Positions 8,222-16,032 of a stretch of 64,000 nucleotides of DNA are shown here, one piece after another. Source of the DNA: Stenotrophomonas sp. MYb238 (GTDB lineage: Bacteria > Pseudomonadota > Gammaproteobacteria > Xanthomonadales > Xanthomonadaceae). The first letter of the stretch is position 1, and every line of letters starts with the position of its first letter. The DNA lies in NCBI RefSeq assembly GCF_009496535.1, contig NZ_WIDL01000012.1, positions 60,813-124,812 on the forward strand, in the 5' to 3' direction. Both the position numbers and the translations under genes were made by a program. A model generated the notes under the pieces. The model ran no database searches and was not told where the DNA came from. It was given only the letters and a program-made list of their open reading frames with translations.

Positions 8222-9568
8222 TTAGCCCTCGCCCCGCAACAACGCCAACACCGCATCCCTCGGCAACTTCCCCGTCTCATTGCGCGGCAGGCATTCCACC
8301 CTGCGCAACGGACGCGGCAGGAACACCGGGTCCATGCCCGCGCGCAGTTCGCGCAGGATGTCCGCCTCCTCGCGCTCCGGCGCCACCACCAGCGCCGCGA
8401 TGCGGCCCACCGCCTGGCCCGGCTCCGGGTCCAGCTGCACCATCACCGCGTCGCGCACGCCGGGCACCGCCAGCAGGCGCCGCGTCAGGTCGCCCAGCGA
8501 GGCGCGCTTGCCGGCGATCTCCAGCAGGTCGGCGCGGCGGCCGCGCAGCAGGAAACGGCCTTCCGGCAACAGCTCGACCAGGTCGGCCAGCAGCACCGCC
8601 TCGGGCAGGTGCGGCGCGTGGACCAGGGTGCCGTCTTCCTGCGGTTCCAGGCGCACGCCCGGCAGCAGCGTCCAGGCCTGCTCGCAGGCAGTGCGGCGGC
8701 GGGCGAAGATGCAGGTCTCGGTGGAACCGAACACCTCGCGCACTTCCGTGGCGAAACGCGCTTCGGCCGCTTCGGCCAGCGGCGGCGGCAGCGGCGCGGT
8801 GGCGGTGACGATGCCGGCCAGCGATGGCAATGCCACGCCCGATTCCACCAGCGCCTTCAGGTGCACCGGCGTGGTGACCAGCAGCCGCGGCGCGGGCACG
8901 TCGGCCAGCGCCTGCGCCACGTCCTGCGGGAAGAACGGCCGGCCGGCATGCAGCACCGCCGGCGCCAGCAGCGGCAGCAGCACCGACATCTCCATGCCGT
9001 ACATGTGCTGCGGCGGCACCGTGGCGACCACCGAGGGCGTGCGCTCGCCCCACAGGTCGGCCAGCGCCTGCAGGTTCTGCGCGGTGCTGGTCACGAACGC
9101 GCCCCAGGTCTTGGGATTGGCCGCCGGCGCGCCGGTGCTGCCGGAGGTGAAGCCGATGGCGACCAGCTGCGCCGCATCGAGCGCCGGGATTTCACCCGGC
9201 AGCCGCGGCAGTTCCTCCGGCAGCGCGAACCAGCCGGCCGGCAGCGGATCGGGCGCGGTGTCGCCCAGGCACCACGCCTGCGCATGGCGCTGCTGCACCT
9301 CGGCCACCACCGCCGGCGCGCGCGAGGGCGGCAGCAGGTTCACCTGGCCGCGCAGGGCGACCGCGCAGAAGCCGACCAGGAAGCGGTAGCGGTCCTCGCA
9401 CAGGTTGACCGCGTGGCGGCCCGGCGGCAGCAGCGCCGCCACGCCGCGCACGTGCTCCACGAAGGTGGCCAGGTCCACCCGCCACGCGGCCGATGCTGCC
9501 AGCGGGCGCGCGGGTGCGCCGACGGCCAGGGGATGCAGGGAAGAAGAAAGCGGATGGACGGCGGGCAC
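8222..9568 (-). CDS. xanA2: 3-hydroxybenzoate:acyl carrier protein ligase (AMP-dependent synthetase)
   Basis: 448-residue adenylate-forming enzyme expected to activate 3-hydroxybenzoate with ATP and load it on the XanC carrier protein. The P-loop-like A3 motif TSGSTGAPAANPK is at residues 141-153, GSTE (A5) at 281-284, and the catalytic lysine motif NETGKLPR near the C terminus. It starts with GTG at 9568, preceded by GAAGG. It is the partner of xanB2, but the structured repeat pair separates the two. It is shorter than acetyl-CoA synthetases but normal for the ApeH/XanA2 group. Confidence 0.85.
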   Translation of the reverse strand: MPAVHPLSSSLHPLAVGAPARPLAASAAWRVDLATFVEHVRGVAALLPPGRHAVNLCEDRYRFLVGFCAVALRGQVNLLPPSRAPAVVAEVQQRHAQAWCLGDTAPDPLPAGWFALPEELPRLPGEIPALDAAQLVAIGFTSGSTGAPAANPKTWGAFVTSTAQNLQALADLWGERTPSVVATVPPQHMYGMEMSVLLPLLAPAVLHAGRPFFPQDVAQALADVPAPRLLVTTPVHLKALVESGVALPSLAGIVTATAPLPPPLAEAAEARFATEVREVFGSTETCIFARRRTACEQAWTLLPGVRLEPQEDGTLVHAPHLPEAVLLADLVELLPEGRFLLRGRRADLLEIAGKRASLGDLTRRLLAVPGVRDAVMVQLDPEPGQAVGRIAALVVAPEREEADILRELRAGMDPVFLPRPLRRVECLPRNETGKLPRDAVLALLRGEG

Positions 9569-9780
9569 GCGGGACGACCTTCAGGGAAAACCGCCGCGGT
9601 ACGAAGGCGCGGCCGGCGCCCAGCATAGCCGCTGGCGGAAGCCCGGCAACGCCGCGGCGGCACCGGGCACCCGCGCGCCACGCCTTGCCAGCGCTTTGCC
9701 GGCCTGCCCATGACCAGTGGCCCAGCCGTTCGCGGGAGCGGGCTGCTAGGCTTTGCCGGTTTTCTCCACCGGTGCCCGCG

Positions 9781-12144
9781 ATGTCCAGACTCCTGCCCCT
9801 GTCCCTGCTGCTGTTGACCGCCGTCGGCGGCGTCCATGCCGCGCCCACGCCGATCACCATCGAACAGGCGATGGCCGACCCGGACTGGATCGGGCCGCCG
9901 GTGGAGTCGGCCTGGTGGTCGTGGAACGGCCAGCAGGTCGAGTACACGCTCAAGCGCAAGGGCAGCCCGGTGCGCGACACCTTCCGCCAGCCGGTGGCCG
10001 GCGGCGCGGCCGCGCAGGTCGCCGACGACCAGCGCGGCACCCTGGACGCGGCCAACCGCGTCTACGACCGGCAGCGCCAGCGCATGGCCTTCGTGCGCAA
10101 CGGCGACGTGTTCGTGCGCGACCTGCGCAGCGGCGCGCTGACCCAGCTCACCCGCGGCAACGAGCGCGCCACCGGCGTGGATTTCGCCACCGACGGCGGC
10201 CTGGTCTGGAACGTCGGCAACAACTGGTACCACTGGAACGCCGACAGCGGCGCGATCGCCCTGGTCGCCCAGCTCAAGGCCGAGAAGAACCCCGCGGAGG
10301 CGCCCAAGGCCGACGTGCTGCGCGACCAGCAGATGCGCACGCTGGAAACCCTGCGTCGCGATCGCGCCCAGCGCGAGGCGCTGCGCGAGCAGGGCGAGCG
10401 CTGGCGCCAGGCCGACCCGACCCGCGCGCCGGGCCCGGTCTACCTGGGCGCGGACGTGGAGATCGTGGACAGCGCGCTCTCGCCCGACGCCACCCACCTG
10501 ATCGTGGCGACCAAGCCGAAGAACTTCGAGGACGGCCGCGGCGGCAAGATGCCGCTGTACGTGACCGAGTCCGGCTACGAGGAAACCGAGGACACCCGCA
10601 CCCGCGTCGGCCGCAACGGTTCGGCGCCGCATGCGCTGTGGTTCGTCGACGCGGCCAGCGGCCAGGTGCGCCCGCTGGCGCTGGATGCCCTGCCCGGTAT
10701 CGGCGCCGACCCGCTGGCTGCGCTGCGCAAGGCCGCCGGCAAGGAACCGCTCAAGGGCGACCGCACCGTGCAGGTGATGAGCGACTTCATGGGCGGCGGC
10801 ATCCGCTGGAGCGCCGACGGCAAACAGGCGGCGGTGATGCTGCGCGCCAACGACAACAAGGACCGCTGGATCGTCAGCGTCGGCGACGACGGCCGCATGC
10901 AGAACCGCCACCGCCTCACCGATCCGGGCTGGATCAACTGGGGCTTCAACGATTTCGGCTGGATGGCCGACGGCCGCACGCTGTGGCTGCTGTCCGAGGA
11001 ATCGGGCTTCTCGCACCTGTATACCCAGGCCGGCACCGGCAAGCCGCGCGCGCTGACCAGCGGCAGGTGGGAGACCTCCGCGCCGGTGCCCTCGGCCGAC
11101 GGCAAGGGCTTCTACGTGCTGTGCAACCAGCAGGCGCCGCACGACTACGAGGTCTGCGGCGTGGATGCCGCCAGCGGCCAGGTGCGCGAGCTGACCGACC
11201 TCAACGGCGTGGAGGATTTCTCGCTCTCGCCCGACGGCAGCCAGCTGCTGGTGCGTTATTCCGGCGCCTACCTGCCGCCGCAGCTGGCGGTGGTGCCGGC
11301 CACCGGCGGCAGCGCGCGCGTGCTCACCGACACCCGCAGCGCCGAATTCAAGGCGCGCGAATGGATCCAGCCGCAACTCGTCGCGGTGCCCTCCAAACAC
11401 GGCGCCGGCGTGATCTGGGCCAAGTTCTACGGCCCCGCGCAGAAGGAGCCGGGCAGGAAGTATCCGGTGGTGATGTTCGTGCACGGCGCCGGCTACCTGC
11501 AGAACGTGCACCAGCGCTACCCCACCTACTTCCGCGAGCAGATGTTCCACAACCTGCTGGTGCAGAAGGGCTACATCGTGCTGGACATGGACTACCGCGG
11601 CAGCGAGGGCTACGGCCGCGACTGGCGCACGGCCATCTACCGCAACATGGGCCACCCGGAGCTTGAGGACTACCAGGACGGCCTGGAATGGCTGGTGCGC
11701 GAGCAGCAGGGCGACCGCGACCACGCAGGCATCTACGGCGGCTCCTACGGCGGCTTCATGACCTACATGGCGCTGTACCGCGCGCCGGGCACGTTCAAGG
11801 CCGGCGCCGCGCTGCGTCCGGTCGGCGACTGGCACCAGTACAACCACGGCTACACCAGCAACATCCTCAACACCCCGGACATCGACCCGGAGGCCTATCG
11901 CGTGTCCTCGCCCATCGAGTACGCCGACGGCCTGCAGGACCACCTGCTGATCGCCCACGGCATGATGGACGACAACGTGTTCTTCCAGGACTCGGTCAAC
12001 ATGACCCAGCGCCTGATCGAACTGCACAAGGACAACTGGTCGATCGCGCCGTACCCGCTGGAACGCCACGGCTTCACCCGTGCCGATTCCTGGCTGGACG
12101 AGTACAAGCGCATCCTCAAGCTGTTCGAGGAACAGCTGAAGTAA
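9781..12144 (+). CDS. S9 family peptidase, dipeptidyl peptidase IV type
   Basis: 787-residue periplasmic serine peptidase that removes dipeptides, usually X-Pro, from peptide N termini. A signal peptide (MSRLLPLSLLLLTAVGGVHA) is followed by an N-terminal beta-propeller and a C-terminal alpha/beta hydrolase domain. The nucleophile is Ser655 in GGSYGGF, the acid lies in MMDDNVFF near residue 731 and the histidine in ERHGF near 763. The substrate-binding DMDYRGSEGYGRDW block is present. It is monocistronic, with a hairpin at 12150-12172 just after the stop. Confidence 0.92.
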   Translation: MSRLLPLSLLLLTAVGGVHAAPTPITIEQAMADPDWIGPPVESAWWSWNGQQVEYTLKRKGSPVRDTFRQPVAGGAAAQVADDQRGTLDAANRVYDRQRQRMAFVRNGDVFVRDLRSGALTQLTRGNERATGVDFATDGGLVWNVGNNWYHWNADSGAIALVAQLKAEKNPAEAPKADVLRDQQMRTLETLRRDRAQREALREQGERWRQADPTRAPGPVYLGADVEIVDSALSPDATHLIVATKPKNFEDGRGGKMPLYVTESGYEETEDTRTRVGRNGSAPHALWFVDAASGQVRPLALDALPGIGADPLAALRKAAGKEPLKGDRTVQVMSDFMGGGIRWSADGKQAAVMLRANDNKDRWIVSVGDDGRMQNRHRLTDPGWINWGFNDFGWMADGRTLWLLSEESGFSHLYTQAGTGKPRALTSGRWETSAPVPSADGKGFYVLCNQQAPHDYEVCGVDAASGQVRELTDLNGVEDFSLSPDGSQLLVRYSGAYLPPQLAVVPATGGSARVLTDTRSAEFKAREWIQPQLVAVPSKHGAGVIWAKFYGPAQKEPGRKYPVVMFVHGAGYLQNVHQRYPTYFREQMFHNLLVQKGYIVLDMDYRGSEGYGRDWRTAIYRNMGHPELEDYQDGLEWLVREQQGDRDHAGIYGGSYGGFMTYMALYRAPGTFKAGAALRPVGDWHQYNHGYTSNILNTPDIDPEAYRVSSPIEYADGLQDHLLIAHGMMDDNVFFQDSVNMTQRLIELHKDNWSIAPYPLERHGFTRADSWLDEYKRILKLFEEQLK

Positions 12145-12149
12145 GCGAC

Positions 12150-12172
12150 AAGGGCGGCCACTGGCCGCCCTT
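12150..12172 (+). terminator. terminator-like hairpin after the S9 peptidase gene
   Basis: A perfect 10-bp stem, AAGGGCGGCC with GGCCGCCCTT, and a 3-nt loop starts 6 bp after the stop codon. Only a weak T-rich tail follows, so efficiency is uncertain. Confidence 0.6.
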
Positions 12173-12199
12173 CGGCTTGTCCACGCACGCACCCTACCC

Positions 12200-12559
12200 G
12201 TAGGAGCGACTTCAGTCGCGACGGAGCTTTCCCCGGCAAGTCCCATCGCGACTGAAGTCGCTCCTACCGCAAGGCACGCGACGCATCGCGAGGCTGTTCC
12301 GCCCGCAGCACTTCCGGAAGGCCACTTCGCTTCACCCGTCCCTCGTAGGAGCGACTTCAGTCGCGACGGAGCCTTCCCCGGCAAGTCCCCATCGCGACTG
12401 AAGTCGCTCCTACCGCAAGGCACGCAGCACATCGCAGGGCTGTTCCGCCCACAGCACTTCCGGAAGGCCGCTCCGCTTCACCCGTCCCTCGTAGGAGCGA
12501 CTTCAGTCGCGACGGGGCTTTCCCCAGCAAGTCCCCATCGCGACTGAAGTCGCTCCTAC
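12200..12559. repeat. tandem array of three GTAG palindromic elements (period about 146 bp)
   Basis: Palindromes at 12200-12267, 12345-12413 and 12491-12559 each begin GTAGGAGCGACTTCAGTCGC and end with the inverse. The spacers between them (CGCAAGGCACGC... to ...CCCGTCCCTC) are also near-identical, so the whole unit of about 146 bp is triplicated. A fourth partial spacer runs to about 12630. They resemble the GTAG-ended REP-like dimers (SMAG elements) known from Stenotrophomonas. Apart from this array and the peptidase terminator, the 12145-12650 gap holds nothing. Confidence 0.9.
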
Positions 12560-12650
12560 CGCAAGGCACGCGGCGCATCGCGGAGCTGTTCCGCCCGCGG
12601 CACTTCCGGAAAGCCGCGCGGCACGCCCCCTTCTTCCCCGGACGCCCCGC

Positions 12651-12968
12651 ATGACCTCCCCCATCCGCATCGTCACCGCCGTGATCCTCGACGACGCCGG
12701 CCGCGTGCTGGTGGTGCGCAAGCGCGGCTCGCAGACCTTCATCCAGCCCGGCGGCAAGCGCGAGCCCGGCGAGGACGCGCTGCGCACGCTGGGCCGCGAA
12801 CTGCATGAGGAGCTGGGCGTGACCCCGCGCACCGGAAGCGCTCTGGCCCTGGGCACCTTCGAGGACGAGGCGGTCAACGAAGCGGGACGGCGCGTGCAGG
12901 GCGAGTCGTTCCTGGTGCGGGTGGATGGCACGCCGCGCGCGCAGGCGGAGATCGCCGAGCTGGCCTAG
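12651..12968 (+). CDS. NUDIX hydrolase truncated by an in-frame amber codon (probable pseudogene)
   Basis: 105 residues with a complete Nudix box, GX5EX7REUXEEXGU, seen as RELHEELGV after GGKREPGED. The family hydrolyses nucleoside diphosphates linked to another group. The frame stops at TAG (12966-12968) after EIAELA, where related proteins usually have Trp (TGG). The same frame then continues open for 54 codons to 13133, starting IPLHPPHGVTLAPLSERH, which looks like the missing C-terminal strand and helix. A single G-to-A change would explain this. The catalytic box is intact, so residual activity cannot be ruled out. Confidence 0.75.
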   Translation: MTSPIRIVTAVILDDAGRVLVVRKRGSQTFIQPGGKREPGEDALRTLGRELHEELGVTPRTGSALALGTFEDEAVNEAGRRVQGESFLVRVDGTPRAQAEIAELA

Positions 12969-13133
12969 ATTCCGCTGCACCCGCCGCATGGGGTGACGCT
13001 GGCGCCGCTGAGCGAACGCCACGTGCTGCCGGCGGCGGTGCGGCTTCTGCGCTCGGCTACTCCCCGGGAGCAGCCGCCCCACCTCCATGGCGATGCCGGT
13101 GGGGCTGGGAAAGTCCCGCGAAGCCGGCGATAG

Positions 13134-14713
<1,580 letters not shown>

Positions 14714-14714
<1 letters not shown>

Positions 14715-14750
14715 CGGAAGCGCGGCCGGACGTCACCCGGCCGCTTCCGT
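14714..14750 (+). terminator. hairpin after hemF
   Basis: An inverted repeat ACGGAAGCG-CGGCCGG / CCGGCCG-CTTCCGT with a short loop begins at the hemF stop codon. It has one bulge and no T run, so it may be a weak or Rho-assisted terminator between hemF and the convergent DUF421 gene. Confidence 0.5.
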
Positions 14751-14789
14751 AACCGGCCGGCGGGGCATAGCCAGCGGACGCGACTGTCG

Positions 14790-15320
14790 CTATTGCCCCC
14801 TGGACTGCGTGTCCCGACGCGGCACGATGGTGATGTGGCCGTTGATCTCCAGCAGCGCCAGCTCCACTTCCTCGACGCCGCGGCATCCCTGCTGGCGCAG
14901 GGCCGCGTCGAAGTCGGCCTGGGTGATCAGCTCGCGGCGCAGCACCGAGTCCAGCAGGCGGCCGTCGCGCGCGACCAGCACCGGTTCGCCTTCGATCAGC
15001 CGCTCCATGCGCCGGCTGCGGGTGGTAAGCCAGCCCACCCCGTAGTTGAGCGCGATCAGGGTCGCCGCCAGCAGCAGCCCGCCGGCCAGCGAGGTGTCCT
15101 GCCCGAGCAGCGCGTTCTGTACCGCGTTGCCCAGCAGTACGATCAGCAGCACATCGAATGGCGTGACCTGCCCCAGCGCGCGCTTGCCGGTCAGCCGCAC
15201 CATTCCCAGCACCACCACATAGACCACCACGGCGCGCAGGATGAACTCCCACCACGGCATCGCCAGCGCAAACATGTCCAACATCTGGACTGCATCCCCG
15301 TTCCGGTTCGTCCCCGCCAT
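14790..15320 (-). CDS. DUF421 (YetF-like) membrane protein
   Basis: 176-residue inner-membrane protein of the DUF421/YetF family. Three N-terminal helices (WWEFILRAVVVYVVVLGMV, FDVLLIVLLGNAVQNALL, GGLLLAATLIALNYGVGWL) are followed by a cytoplasmic alpha/beta domain beginning EPVLVARDGRLLD. The motif RLTGKRALGQVTPFDVLLIV is highly characteristic. The role in Gram-negative bacteria is unclear. The start at 15320 (MAGTNRNGDAVQ) is chosen over an upstream ATG because family members start shortly before the first helix. The sRNA terminator lies about 110 bp upstream. Confidence 0.85.
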   Translation of the reverse strand: MAGTNRNGDAVQMLDMFALAMPWWEFILRAVVVYVVVLGMVRLTGKRALGQVTPFDVLLIVLLGNAVQNALLGQDTSLAGGLLLAATLIALNYGVGWLTTRSRRMERLIEGEPVLVARDGRLLDSVLRRELITQADFDAALRQQGCRGVEEVELALLEINGHITIVPRRDTQSRGQ

Positions 15321-15426
15321 GATGCCCAGCCTGCCCGCGGCGCGCGACAGGTAGAGCCGCCGCCCAGCGAATTCGCATGCCAAGCCTGCCCGTATCCGTG
15401 CCCGGGTAACCGCATGGGAACGGCAC

Positions 15427-15465
15427 AAAAAAAGCCCCGCCGACCAGGGGGGGGTCGACGGGGCT
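15427..15465 (-). terminator. Rho-independent terminator of the sX13-like RNA
   Basis: Read on the minus strand, a 12-bp stem AGCCCCGTCGAC / GTCGGCGGGGCT (one mismatch) with a C-rich loop is followed by seven T residues. It could also stop read-through from polA. Confidence 0.85.
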
Positions 15466-15549
15466 GGAGGAGCGGCGATTTGGGGAGGAATCCCCGCTCC
15501 GAGATCTGCTCCAGGGGATGGGAGAGATCCGCGACAGGCGTTGCACCTG
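15427..15549 (-). ncRNA. candidate sX13-like small RNA
   Basis: On the minus strand a compact series of hairpins runs from about 15549 to a terminator ending at 15427, roughly 120 nt. The 5' stem is GACAGG/CCTGTC. Next come C-rich loops within GATCTCTCCCATCCCC and GGGGATTCCTCCCC, then the terminator stem. In Xanthomonas the sX13 virulence sRNA (about 115 nt, Hfq-independent, with C-rich loops that pair to G-rich mRNA sites) is encoded in the same place, just downstream of polA. A TATAGC box at 15556-15561 suits a start near 15549. Identity rests on location and loop design, not on alignment. Confidence 0.72.
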
Positions 15550-15635
15550 TCGAGGGCTATATGACCACCCCGGACATTGATGGATCGTGAAGAACGGCCA
15601 TTTATTTCAGGACGATTAAGGAGGGATTCATTCCA

Positions 15636-15710
15636 ATGCCAGCGCGCGGATTATTGCCCGCACGCGGCGTTACGCAACGTTCCAGCCGTGGCATTACTGG
15701 CGTTAAATAA
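15636..15710 (+). CDS. possible 24-residue small ORF with a strong ribosome site
   Basis: ATG at 15636 follows AAGGAGG at 15618-15624 with suitable spacing, the best Shine-Dalgarno match in this gap. The product would be 24 residues, basic (six Arg and one Lys), with no membrane segment. It is divergent from the sX13-like RNA. Without conservation data it may be chance. No other gene is seen in 15550-15760. Confidence 0.25.
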   Translation: MPARGLLPARGVTQRSSRGITGVK

Positions 15711-15759
15711 TCGGAAAACCGTGGCATCCGTTACAAACGGAAACTCCGCCATCGCGTAA

Positions 15760-16032
15760 TGCACTGATGTCCATCCGCTACGCGAATACCGGCGTGGGCC
15801 ACAGGACGCGCCACCCCGATGAAATGAATGGGCTCAGTGCGCTTCGTCCTGCGCATGCATGCCCCTCGGTGGCGAGCATTTCTGCCGCCGCGGCACACGC
15901 CAGTGCAGTGAATCGCCCTGACAAGCCGCTTGATGCGCTTCGACCCGCGCCACGCAAGCTTCGGCGACGGACGGCCCTGCCCGGCACGTCGCCACGCGCC
16001 AATGAAACGAATGGCCGTCAGTGCGCTTCGTC
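15760..16032 (-). repeat. three degenerate direct repeats of about 90 bp starting inside the polA 3' end
   Basis: On the minus strand, units beginning near 16029, 15940 and 15848 start GACGAAGCGCACTGA (units 1 and 3) or GAAGCGCATCAAG (unit 2), followed by a TTCATTGGCGCGTGGC-like segment. Unit 1 includes the last codons and stop of polA. The copies are diverged, so this is an old duplication or a decayed mobile repeat. No gene is evident in them. Confidence 0.6.

Noticed and set aside
9340-12432. 1030-codon minus-strand frame across the S9 peptidase gene
   Set aside because: It runs through a palindromic repeat and a convincing plus-strand peptidase with signal peptide and catalytic triad.
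12200-12559. CRISPR array
   Set aside because: Only three units, the spacers are themselves repeated, and the repeats are long palindromes; no cas genes nearby.
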